Assembly (NCBI GenBank): GCA_018900975.1
Contig: JAHIFK010000084.1
Coordinates: 1 to 5,009 of the forward strand
Origin: Methanobacteriota archaeon
GTDB taxonomy: Archaea > Halobacteriota > Methanosarcinia > Methanosarcinales > Methanoperedenaceae
Length of the DNA stretch: 5,009 bases
Reading direction: 5' to 3'
Below, one piece after another: positions 1 through 5,009 of the stretch (position 1 is its first letter; each line of letters begins with the position of its first letter). Below the pieces are notes generated by a model, which was not told the DNA's origin, made no database searches, and worked only from the letters and a program-made list of their open reading frames with translations. Both the position numbers and the translations under genes were made by a program.

Positions 1-114
1 AGAAAAAGATATTATAGAAAAGTAACCATTGAAGGGCAGAAGGCTATAGATGTTATCAATTGTTTTGATTTGGAGTCAGAGTTTGAGAAGGTTTCTTGCT
101 TAAATAGTGTCTAA
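1..114 (+). CDS. C-terminal end of an unidentified protein (5' end outside window)
   Basis: Frame 1 is open from the first base to a TAA at 112-114 and gives 37 residues. They begin with a basic stretch (RKRYYRKVTIEGQKAIDVI) and continue with an acidic tail ending CLNSV. The basic stretch resembles the wing and last helix of winged-helix regulators (YY-x-x-T-x-EG-x-x-A pattern), but so short a piece does not allow assignment. The tail ends 167 bp before the cooS start on the same strand, with a gap holding possible promoter elements, so co-transcription with cooS is possible but not indicated. It could also be a chance open frame, though the composition looks protein-like. Confidence 0.45.
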   Translation, partial: RKRYYRKVTIEGQKAIDVINCFDLESEFEKVSCLNSV

Positions 115-281
115 GACAGGTTGTAATGTAGTATGAACTAACCGAAAGAAGGAAAACGGTTGATATATTGGATCGAAATGTACTAAGAAAAATCAGAGAG
201 AATGAAAAAGAAAACTTTAACGTACATCAGACAAAATGTATCATTGGAGTGCAGGGAATTTTCTGCAAATAAGGTGATATT
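115..281 (+). promoter_or_regulatory. cooS upstream region with possible TATA box and dyads
   Basis: This A-rich 167-bp gap contains no convincing open frame. An A/T element GATATATT at 162-169 could be a TATA box, giving a start near 190 and a leader of about 90 nt. An alternative weak element lies near 214-219. Two inverted repeats are visible: AACCG at 140-144 with CGGTT at 157-161, and ATGTAC at 178-183 with GTACAT at 222-227. Either could be an operator, but both are short and may be chance. No TTCGTA/TACGAA type dyad, the kind found upstream of the neighbouring V4R regulator, is present here. Confidence 0.3.
272..278 (+). promoter_or_regulatory. Ribosome binding site of cooS
   Basis: AGGTGAT matches the complement of the archaeal 16S rRNA 3' end (GGAGGTGAT core) and lies 3 nt before the ATG at 282. 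It fixes this ATG as the start and shows that cooS is translated from a leadered message. The same AAGGTGAT motif with the same spacing precedes rpl18a on the other strand. Confidence 0.85.
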
Positions 282-2159
282 ATGGAAACAATCAGTGCAC
301 ATCAGTCAGTAAAAGAACAGTACAATATATTGAAAAAAGATGGAATGTCAAACACATTTGACAGAGCGATCGCCCAGGGAAAAAGATGCTCGTTCTGTGA
401 ACAGGGCATAAGCTGCCAGCTTTGCAGCAACGGTCCATGCAGGATAAAACCTAGCGCGGAACGGGGAGTATGCGGCATAGATGCGGACGGCATGGCAATG
501 AGGAACTTCATGTTCCTGAACACCATGGGCACGGCAACATACACCTTCCACGCCAAAACAGTTGCAAAGACCCTGAAGGCAACAGCGCTTGGAAAAACCC
601 CATTCCAGATAAAGGACGAAGCAAAGCTTCTGGCTCTTGCCGAAAAATTCGGCATAAAGACGGATAAGAGCACAAAGGAACTTGCTATTGCAGTTGCAGA
701 CGCCATGATGGCAGGAATAAACGCGGATTCAGATGATGAACTTTCCAATGTCCTTGCCTTTGCGCCAAAACAAAGGATAGAGGTCTGGAGAAAACTTGGC
801 ATCCTGCCTGGAGGACCACTTAATGAGGTAATGGATGCGGTATCAAGTACGATGACCAATATGGACGGCGATTATGTCTCGCTTGCAAAAAAGGCGCTGC
901 GTCTGGGTATTTCCTGCATCTACGGCTCGCAGATACCGCTTGAGATGGGGCAGGACATATTGTTTGGCACTCCGCAGCCTCATGCTGTTAACGTAGATCT
1001 TGGAATAATAGACCCTGCTTACGTCAACGTAGTTGCAAATGGTCATGAGCCATTCATCGGCGCGGCGCTTATCAAGACAGCACATGAGGCGGCAAATCAG
1101 GAAAAAGCAAAGAAAGCAGGAGCAAAAGGTCTTCGCATCATCGGCTCGATCGAGACCGGGCAGGAACTGGTACAGAGATACAATATCGATGATGTGTTCG
1201 TTGGACTTACAGGGAACTGGTTGAGCATAGAACCTGCGCTTGCAACAGGCGGAATAGATGTATTCGCAATGGATATGAATTGTTCTCCTCCGGATCTTGG
1301 CTCTTATCAGGAGAAGTACAATACATCTATTGTTTCAGTATCCAAGCTTGTAAATGTCCCTGGAATGAAAGACCAGATAATCTATAAACCTGATCAGGCG
1401 GCAGCACAGGCTCAGAAGCTTATAGATATGGGAATAGAGAACTTCAAGAAGCGAAAGGGAAAAGCAACAAACCCGTCAAGCAGGAAGCAAAATGCAATTG
1501 TCGGTTTCTCGGCTGAGGCATGTATTTCCGCTCTTGGAGGCACACTCGAGCCGCTGCTTGACGTTATCAAGAAGGGAACGCTAAAAGGCGTGGTAGCCCT
1601 TGTGAGCTGCTCAACGCTGCGTGATGGCGGCCAGGATGTCAATACGCTGAAGATCGCACGGGAACTTATCAAGCGCGACATACTTGTCATAAGCGCAGGA
1701 TGCGGTAATGCAGCCCTTCAAGTCGGAGGACTCACCACGCTTGAAGCAAAAGCTGAAGCTGGTCCTGGTCTTAAAGCAGTGTGCGAACTCCTCAAGATCC
1801 CTCCGGTGCTGAGTTTCGGAACATGCACGGACACAGGGAGAATTGCCCTTCTTGTAACTGCGATCGCAGAGGCTCTGAACGTTGACACGAAAGACCTTCC
1901 TGTTGCGGTCACTGCACCCACGTATATGGAGCAGAAGGCTACGATAGATGGTGTCTTTGCAGTTGCGTTCGGTCTTTATACCCATGTAGCTCCGCTCCCT
2001 CCAGTTGCAGGAGCGCCCAGGCTTGTTAAGCTTCTCACCCAGGACATAGAAGGGCTTACAGGCGGCAAATTCGCTGTCGAGACAGATATGGTCGAAGCGG
2101 CAAAAGGCATTGAGGCGCACATAATGAAGAAAAGGGCAGCGCTTGGATTGCCTGCATAG
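282..2159 (+). CDS. cooS: CooS-family anaerobic carbon monoxide dehydrogenase-like protein, probably with a non-canonical active-site cluster
   Basis: The 625-residue product belongs to the Ni-CODH catalytic subunit family, cytoplasmic homodimers of about 640 residues that interconvert CO and CO2. Near the N terminus, C45, C48, C53 and C64 fit the B-cluster [4Fe-4S] site. C36-x2-C39 fits a CX2C D-cluster; the classical second D-cluster cysteine position is S44. C-cluster ligand positions retained by comparison with Carboxydothermus CODH-II are H255 (GHEP), C334, C443, C474 and C515, and K552 matches the catalytic lysine. Two positions deviate: the cysteine of the usual CCTGNE motif is E291 (IETGQE; codon GAG at 1152-1154), and the first ladder histidine (H93 in CODH-II) is Y87, while H90 is kept. 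About five extra residues lie between E291 and C334. Family membership is sure. CO chemistry is doubtful: glutamate here recalls hybrid-cluster protein and the deviant CooS-V. The gene looks monocistronic, with a perfect ribosome binding site before the ATG and a terminator after it. No cooF or cooC is visible. The stop is TAG, with an in-frame TAA at 2175-2177. Confidence 0.93.
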   Translation: METISAHQSVKEQYNILKKDGMSNTFDRAIAQGKRCSFCEQGISCQLCSNGPCRIKPSAERGVCGIDADGMAMRNFMFLNTMGTATYTFHAKTVAKTLKATALGKTPFQIKDEAKLLALAEKFGIKTDKSTKELAIAVADAMMAGINADSDDELSNVLAFAPKQRIEVWRKLGILPGGPLNEVMDAVSSTMTNMDGDYVSLAKKALRLGISCIYGSQIPLEMGQDILFGTPQPHAVNVDLGIIDPAYVNVVANGHEPFIGAALIKTAHEAANQEKAKKAGAKGLRIIGSIETGQELVQRYNIDDVFVGLTGNWLSIEPALATGGIDVFAMDMNCSPPDLGSYQEKYNTSIVSVSKLVNVPGMKDQIIYKPDQAAAQAQKLIDMGIENFKKRKGKATNPSSRKQNAIVGFSAEACISALGGTLEPLLDVIKKGTLKGVVALVSCSTLRDGGQDVNTLKIARELIKRDILVISAGCGNAALQVGGLTTLEAKAEAGPGLKAVCELLKIPPVLSFGTCTDTGRIALLVTAIAEALNVDTKDLPVAVTAPTYMEQKATIDGVFAVAFGLYTHVAPLPPVAGAPRLVKLLTQDIEGLTGGKFAVETDMVEAAKGIEAHIMKKRAALGLPA

Positions 2160-2179
2160 CCGAATGTTATTCAGTAAAT

Positions 2180-2213
2180 GATGCACCTGATTTCCGGTGC
2201 ATCTTTGTTTTTT
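2180..2213 (+). terminator. Hairpin plus T-tract terminator after cooS
   Basis: GATGCACC (2180-2187) and GGTGCATC (2196-2203) form a perfect 8-bp stem with an 8-nt loop, followed at once by TTTGTTTTTT (2204-2213). It lies 20 bp after the cooS stop. A T-tract alone can end archaeal transcription; the added hairpin makes it look like a bacterial intrinsic terminator and may also protect the mRNA 3' end. On the minus strand the hairpin is not followed by a T-run, so it is not an obvious terminator for the convergent regulator gene. Confidence 0.8.
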
Positions 2214-2284
2214 AATTGTTCAAAATATTACCAGGCATAACAGGACATTAAGCATGTATAAATAAAGCCCGTAGAAATAAACAC
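2214..2284. other. Convergent intergenic spacer
   Basis: A/T-rich 71-bp spacer between the cooS terminator and the stop of the convergent regulator gene. It holds a TATA-like run (TATAAATAA, about 2255-2263) on the plus strand, but no plus-strand gene follows. No clear terminator for the minus-strand gene is seen apart from short T-runs on that strand. Confidence 0.5.
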
Positions 2285-3028
2285 TCACTTTTTTTCTTCA
2301 AATACGAATTTGCAATGCTGATGCCCTGACCCAAAGCATTCTATTTCTTTGAAGGTATATTCAATGCCAAGCCTGCTTGAAAATATCCCCTCTAAGATCC
2401 CTTCATCCATTGAGCAGAGCGTTTTCCCCACATTGGGCATCTTACTACAGTGGTAGCATTCAGTTACTATTACTGTCGGACGACTGTTGTTGATGATCTT
2501 CATCTCCCCCAGTTTCTGTAATTTCCAGAATTCTGAAAGTTCCTGCAATAACCCAGATTCATCATTGGATTCCAGATCAGGTCCGACCCTTGTGCCTATA
2601 TCCTTTCCCAGCCGTTTCATGATAGGTTTCGGGTTAAAACCGTATGCCTCCATACCATATCTGACTGTTTGAAAAATATGCATCAATAAAGAATCCCCAT
2701 TCAGACCTGATATATCAAAAGCTTCCAGATTATTTTGATAATGCTTCACCATAGGCATTTCTGAACAGGCAAAGCACACCGAATTCAGAAAAAAATATTT
2801 TTTTCTTTTATCTTCAGGAGATGATTTTTCCTGAATAAGATTTAGCTTCTGAAGATCATCGAGATGTACAGATATTGTTGATTTGGCTTTCCCGGATTGC
2901 TCCACAAGGTCATCGAATGATACAGTTCCTTTTCTTAACATCTCAAGTATTTTCAACTTTACAGGGCTGTCCAGAGCCACTATACCGTTCTCAGTAGAAT
3001 AAATCATCATATTCTGGTCATGACCCAT
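2285..3028 (-). CDS. msvR: MsvR-like redox-responsive transcriptional regulator (winged helix + V4R domain)
   Basis: The 247-residue protein has an ArsR-like winged-helix domain (about residues 14-82) with recognition helix around KAKSTISVHLDDLQKLNLI and a basic wing (EDKRKKYFF). A linker containing C85-x2-C88 follows, then a C-terminal V4R (4-vinyl reductase) domain (about 110-245). The V4R signature is visible as C191-x2-C194, C205, then EC231-x3-G-x3-C239-x-F. This architecture and length match MsvR of methanogens, which uses V4R cysteines to sense redox state and represses its own promoter when reduced; that is family knowledge. Here it is supported by a dyad of the MsvR type just upstream at 3062-3077. 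There is no Shine-Dalgarno before the ATG, and a TATA box 21-28 nt upstream predicts a leaderless mRNA starting at about this ATG; M7 or M8 are less likely starts. The gene is convergent with cooS and lies downstream of ftsY on the same strand, with its own promoter. The HTH+V4R call is firm; strict orthology to msvR is likely but untested. Confidence 0.8.
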   Translation of the reverse strand: MGHDQNMMIYSTENGIVALDSPVKLKILEMLRKGTVSFDDLVEQSGKAKSTISVHLDDLQKLNLIQEKSSPEDKRKKYFFLNSVCFACSEMPMVKHYQNNLEAFDISGLNGDSLLMHIFQTVRYGMEAYGFNPKPIMKRLGKDIGTRVGPDLESNDESGLLQELSEFWKLQKLGEMKIINNSRPTVIVTECYHCSKMPNVGKTLCSMDEGILEGIFSSRLGIEYTFKEIECFGSGHQHCKFVFEEKK

Positions 3029-3048
3029 GATTTCTAAATGGTTCTAGT

Positions 3049-3056
3049 AATATAAA
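3049..3056 (-). promoter_or_regulatory. TATA box of the msvR-like gene (leaderless promoter)
   Basis: On the minus strand TTTATATT (3056 down to 3049) is centred about 25 nt before the ATG at 3028. The usual archaeal TATA-to-start distance puts the transcription start at the ATG itself, in keeping with the lack of a ribosome binding site. The MsvR-type dyad starts 6 bp upstream, overlapping the expected BRE region. Confidence 0.65.
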
Positions 3057-3061
3057 TACTG

Positions 3062-3077
3062 TTCGTTTTTGTACGAA
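3062..3077. promoter_or_regulatory. MsvR-type operator (inverted repeat)
   Basis: TTCGTTTTTGTACGAA has perfect 5-bp inverted arms TTCGT (3062-3066) and ACGAA (3073-3077). It matches TTCGTA-N4-TACGAA, the MsvR box as I recall it from Methanothermobacter, with one mismatch at position 6. It sits immediately upstream of the msvR TATA box, where binding would interfere with TFB/TBP. It is therefore a likely autoregulatory site for the V4R regulator encoded just downstream. Confidence 0.7.
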
Positions 3078-3092
3078 TGTGGACAGGAATCT

Positions 3093-3102
3093 TTAAATAT
3101 AG
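3093..3102 (-). promoter_or_regulatory. Possible second, distal TATA element for the msvR-like gene
   Basis: On the minus strand TATATTTAAA (3102 down to 3093) is TATA-like and would place a start near 3070, inside the MsvR-type dyad. If used, the dyad would block this start as well. The same A/T run could act on the plus strand, but no plus-strand gene follows. It is weak because A/T-rich runs are common between genes here. Confidence 0.25.
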
Positions 3103-3143
3103 GGTAATTATTGAACTAGATGAATTCTGTCACAAAGCAGGAA

Positions 3144-4175
3144 TTATTCAAATAACCTGTCAAGCAGCCAGTTGGGGTCGAACTTTACCAGATCCTTATA
3201 GCTCTGGCCCATGCCCAGGAACAGTATGGGTTTGCCAGTTGTGTATGCTATGGATATGGCTGCCCCTCCTTTTGCATCTGCATCCTGTTTTGTCAGTATA
3301 GTGCCGTTAAATGGGACTGCGTTGTTGAAAAGTCTTGCGCGCTCAACAGCATCATTTCCCGCTATCGCTTCATCCACGAAAATGATAAGGTTCGGGTTGT
3401 TCACCCTGCATACCTTTTTTAACTGGTCCATCAGGTTGATATTGGTGTGCAATCGTCCGGCTGTGTCAGCAAGCACTACATCCTTGTGTTTTGCCTTCGC
3501 GAACTGGATCGCATCGTATATTATCGCGGCAGGGTCTGCGCCCTCCTGATGTTTTATGAGTTTTATCCCGAGCGCCTCCGCATGCACCTCTATCTGCTCG
3601 ATAGCGCCAGCGCGGAAAGTATCGCCTGCTGCGATCACCACTGAATATCCCTGCTCTTTGAAACGTTGCGCCATCTTTGCTATTGTCGTGGTCTTTCCTG
3701 TGCCGTTCACTCCCACAAAAACGATGGTTACAGGTTTTGCACAGCCTTTAATAAAAGTGTCAAAATCAAAGGAGTCCACAGAAATCACTTTTGATATGGC
3801 CAGTCTGAGGGCGTTCTCTACGATCTTCCCTGTATCAGATCCGATCTTCCTCCGGGTTCCCACGAGTTCAATTTTTACGTTCTCTACTATTTTTTCGGCA
3901 ACAGGCAATGCTACATCGCTTTCAAGAAGCGCCATCTCAAGCTCCCACAGATGGTCCTTGAGGCTTTTCTCATCGATGATGAATTCCTGCTCGAGAACTG
4001 CAGCTTTGATCTTCTGGATAAAACCGGCCTTTTCAGGAGTTTTTTTCTCTTCTATTATCGCTTCTTCTTTTTTAACAGGGGCTTCTGCCTTTATTGCCTC
4101 TTTTTCTTTATCTTCTATTGCCCCGCCGAGGACTCTTTTGAAACCGCCGAGCTTTTCTTTGAGCTTTTCGAACAT
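3144..4175 (-). CDS. ftsY: Signal recognition particle receptor FtsY
   Basis: The 343-residue SRP-family GTPase docks SRP-ribosome complexes at the cytoplasmic membrane for co-translational insertion and secretion. Residues 1-50 form a lysine/glutamate-rich A domain (K/E-rich, with PVKKEEAIIEEKK), about 50-145 the helical N domain, and about 148-343 the GTPase G domain. Visible motifs are the P-loop GVNGTGKTTT (155-164), DTFRAGAIEQI (185-195), DTAGR (237-241), VDEAIAGNDA (267-276), TKQD (295-298), DAKGG (300-304), and a C-terminal GQSYKDLVKFDPNWL typical of FtsY rather than Ffh. No methionine-rich M domain is present, which also excludes Ffh. The ATG lies 2 nt after the pfdA stop with no clear Shine-Dalgarno, so translational coupling is likely. 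It is the last gene of the rpl18a-pfdA-ftsY operon; no clear terminator follows before the msvR promoter. Confidence 0.97.
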   Translation of the reverse strand: MFEKLKEKLGGFKRVLGGAIEDKEKEAIKAEAPVKKEEAIIEEKKTPEKAGFIQKIKAAVLEQEFIIDEKSLKDHLWELEMALLESDVALPVAEKIVENVKIELVGTRRKIGSDTGKIVENALRLAISKVISVDSFDFDTFIKGCAKPVTIVFVGVNGTGKTTTIAKMAQRFKEQGYSVVIAAGDTFRAGAIEQIEVHAEALGIKLIKHQEGADPAAIIYDAIQFAKAKHKDVVLADTAGRLHTNINLMDQLKKVCRVNNPNLIIFVDEAIAGNDAVERARLFNNAVPFNGTILTKQDADAKGGAAISIAYTTGKPILFLGMGQSYKDLVKFDPNWLLDRLFE

Positions 4176-4177
4176 GT

Positions 4178-4621
4178 TTATTCGGCGCTCATGGGCACAC
4201 GCGACTGCTGCTGCTTCTGAACTGTCATCTCGATCTTTTGCATCTCTTCTGCCAGCTTTGCAAAAGCGTTGTTCATCTGTTCAAAGTATTTTGTAAGTTC
4301 TTCTTTCCTTTTTTCAAGGAATACTTTAGCATCTTCTGTTTTCTTTTCAACGCTAACTCCAGCGCCGATACCTATCACGACTTTATCTGTGCTGGTTAAT
4401 GTTGCATTGACAAATGACCCGAAACCGATAGGCACAAGGGTCTCTTTTCCTGCAGTTTCGTCTTTCAGGGCTGTAATTGTCAAAAGTGCGGTTTCAAGGT
4501 CCTTAAGGGTCAACTTTAACATGTTAATCTGCTGACCTATTGCTTCAGCCTGGTACTGGTACTGCTGGTGCATTCCTGCAAGTTCCTGAAGCTGCTGCTG
4601 TGTCAATACGACATCGCTCAT
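4178..4621 (-). CDS. pfdA: Prefoldin alpha subunit (GimC alpha)
   Basis: The 147-residue protein is the alpha subunit of the archaeal prefoldin hexamer (two alpha, four beta), a jellyfish-shaped ATP-independent chaperone that hands unfolded proteins to the thermosome. A glutamine-rich N-terminal coiled-coil helix (about 4-54) and a C-terminal helix (about 95-138) flank a central beta-hairpin region (about 60-92: LVPIGFGSFVNATL, then VVIGIGAGVSVEKK), the hallmark of alpha-class prefoldins, which have two hairpins. Its ATG overlaps the rpl18a stop as ATGA (4621-4618). A GAGGTC stretch 5 nt upstream, inside rpl18a, can serve as ribosome binding site. It is the middle gene of the operon. Confidence 0.95.
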   Translation of the reverse strand: MSDVVLTQQQLQELAGMHQQYQYQAEAIGQQINMLKLTLKDLETALLTITALKDETAGKETLVPIGFGSFVNATLTSTDKVVIGIGAGVSVEKKTEDAKVFLEKRKEELTKYFEQMNNAFAKLAEEMQKIEMTVQKQQQSRVPMSAE

Positions 4622-4797
4622 GCTTTGACCTCTTCAACTCCTTCTATCTTAATAAGGCGGCGCTTGAGCCCGTGTTCTGCTCCTATTAAAGAATAGGCTT
4701 TATCCATTGCGTTTTTCTTGTTCTGGGATGTAATTTTCTTGGAGAAATGTTCCCATTTTAGTCCTGCTTTAAATGTTCCTTTCACGGTAAAATCCAT
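4618..4797 (-). CDS. rpl18a: Large-subunit ribosomal protein eL20 (L18Ae/LX)
   Basis: A 59-residue frame from ATG at 4797-4795 to TGA at 4620-4618 starts MDFTVKGTFKAGLKWEHFSK and contains AEHGLKRRLIKIEGVEEV. The F-x-VKG-x-F-K start, the central alpha helix ending in a YSLIG-x-EHGLKR turn and the final I-K-I-x-G-V-x-E-V strand are typical of archaeal LX (eL20), a small 50S protein of about 58-78 residues. Its length is at the short end of the family but looks complete. A perfect AAGGTGAT ribosome binding site precedes it by 3 nt, and the stop overlaps the pfdA start. It is the first gene of the rpl18a-pfdA-ftsY operon, an arrangement recurrent in euryarchaea. Confidence 0.92.
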   Translation of the reverse strand: MDFTVKGTFKAGLKWEHFSKKITSQNKKNAMDKAYSLIGAEHGLKRRLIKIEGVEEVKA

Positions 4798-4800
4798 AGT

Positions 4801-4808
4801 ATCACCTT
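4801..4808 (-). promoter_or_regulatory. Ribosome binding site of rpl18a
   Basis: AAGGTGAT on the minus strand, 3 nt before the ATG at 4797, is identical in sequence and spacing to the cooS site. It decides the start of this 59-codon gene. Confidence 0.85.
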
Positions 4809-4836
4809 AATTTGGCTTTGTCATGAACTCACTCTG

Positions 4837-4844
4837 ATATATAA
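4837..4844 (-). promoter_or_regulatory. TATA box of the rpl18a-pfdA-ftsY operon
   Basis: TTATATAT on the minus strand (4844 down to 4837) predicts transcription starting near 4815, giving a leader of about 17 nt that just includes the ribosome binding site. Confidence 0.65.
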
Positions 4845-4905
4845 CTAACTTCTTAGACAGGCAAAACAAAAGATATTAGCTGGATAAAACTATACAACTT
4901 AAACT

Positions 4906-5009
4906 ATGGAATTATCAGGCTGGATATTGATCGGGCTTGCAGTATTTTTGTTGATGGATTCCTCGATGTCGATAATTCTTGGCGATCGCTACATGCGGTG
5001 GGGTCTTGG
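4906..5009 (+). CDS. N-terminal fragment of a predicted small membrane protein (cut by window end)
   Basis: An open frame runs from ATG at 4906 to the window edge (34 codons plus 2 bases). It starts MELSGWILIGLAVFLLMDSS and continues to GDRYMRWGL. Residues about 5-26 form a hydrophobic segment, likely a transmembrane helix, followed by a charged turn. I do not recognise the family. It is divergent from the rpl18a operon with a 108-bp gap. There is no Shine-Dalgarno; a weak A/T element at about 4871-4878 lies some 30 nt upstream, so a leaderless or near-leaderless message is possible. The protein-like composition and clean start support a real gene, but the fragment is too short for function. 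Confidence 0.6.
   Translation, partial: MELSGWILIGLAVFLLMDSSMSIILGDRYMRWGL

Noticed and set aside
140..161. AACCG/CGGTT hairpin as terminator of the upstream gene
   Set aside because: Only a 5-bp stem with a 12-nt A-rich loop and no following T-run.
115..281. MsvR box upstream of cooS
   Set aside because: Only isolated CGAA fragments occur (for example near 143-146 and 174-177); no TTCG partner at the right spacing is present.
282..2159. CooS as part of an acetyl-CoA synthase/decarbonylase (CdhA) complex
   Set aside because: CdhA is longer and carries extra ferredoxin-like cluster motifs; this 625-residue protein has the CooS layout, and no cdh genes are beside it.
1611..2186. Minus-strand frame of 191 codons opposite the cooS 3' half
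   Set aside because: It is antisense to conserved CooS active-site sequence, with no family resemblance and no ribosome binding site noted.
3016..3025. Perfect palindrome GGTCATGACC at the start of the msvR-like gene
   Set aside because: It falls within codons 2-5 of the gene; it could be a repressor site, but a 10-bp coding palindrome is easily chance and the stronger dyad lies upstream.
3077..3301. Plus-strand open frame behind a TTTAAATA element near 3092
   Set aside because: It lies mostly antisense to the conserved ftsY C terminus, and its translation is rich in Cys/Trp/Pro without any family pattern.
3556..4296. Long plus-strand frame (246 codons) opposite ftsY/pfdA
   Set aside because: Serine-rich, low-complexity translation that mirrors the codons of ftsY; it is a shadow of the real genes.
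1..5009. CRISPR arrays, tRNA/rRNA genes, insertion sequences
   Set aside because: No direct-repeat arrays, cloverleaf structures, transposase fragments or terminal inverted repeats were seen.

Overview
The window reads as archaeal, most likely a euryarchaeote of the methanogen/ANME type. It carries an archaeal-specific ribosomal protein (eL20/LX), an archaeal prefoldin alpha subunit, an SRP receptor FtsY, a V4R-domain regulator resembling MsvR of methanogens, TATA-box promoters about 25 bp from starts, and AGGTGAT-type ribosome binding sites. Placement near Methanosarcinales or Methanoperedens is an inference from gene content, not shown directly.

Layout: (1) 1-114 (+) is the 3' end of an unidentified gene. 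(2) 282-2159 (+) encodes a 625-residue protein of the anaerobic Ni-CODH catalytic subunit family (CooS), followed by a strong hairpin plus T-tract at 2180-2213. (3) 2285-3028 (-) is a winged-helix/V4R regulator like MsvR, convergent with cooS. A TATA box places its transcription start at or near the ATG, and an MsvR-type inverted repeat lies directly upstream. (4) 3144-4797 (-) is a tight three-gene housekeeping operon, rpl18a-pfdA-ftsY (ribosome, chaperone, membrane targeting), with its own promoter and ribosome binding site. (5) 4906-5009 (+) is the start of a divergent small membrane protein cut by the window edge.

The most interesting item is the CooS-like enzyme. Read against classical CODHs it keeps most active-site ligands (H255, C334, C443, C474, C515, K552), but the cysteine that binds the unique iron of the Ni-Fe C-cluster is replaced by glutamate (E291). 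The first position of the histidine ladder is tyrosine (Y87), and about five extra residues sit between E291 and C334. A Cys-to-Glu change at this site recalls hybrid-cluster protein and the deviant CooS-V of Carboxydothermus, which is not a CO dehydrogenase. The annotation 'carbon monoxide dehydrogenase' may therefore be functionally wrong. The D-cluster motif is also CX2C rather than CX7C. No cooF, cooC or acsB gene is visible in the window.

The regulator's own promoter carries a dyad matching the MsvR box as I recall it, with one mismatch, placed to control access to the promoter. This suggests a redox-sensing autoregulated gene beside an unusual metalloenzyme. No such box is found in front of cooS, so direct control of cooS by this regulator is not supported by the sequence.
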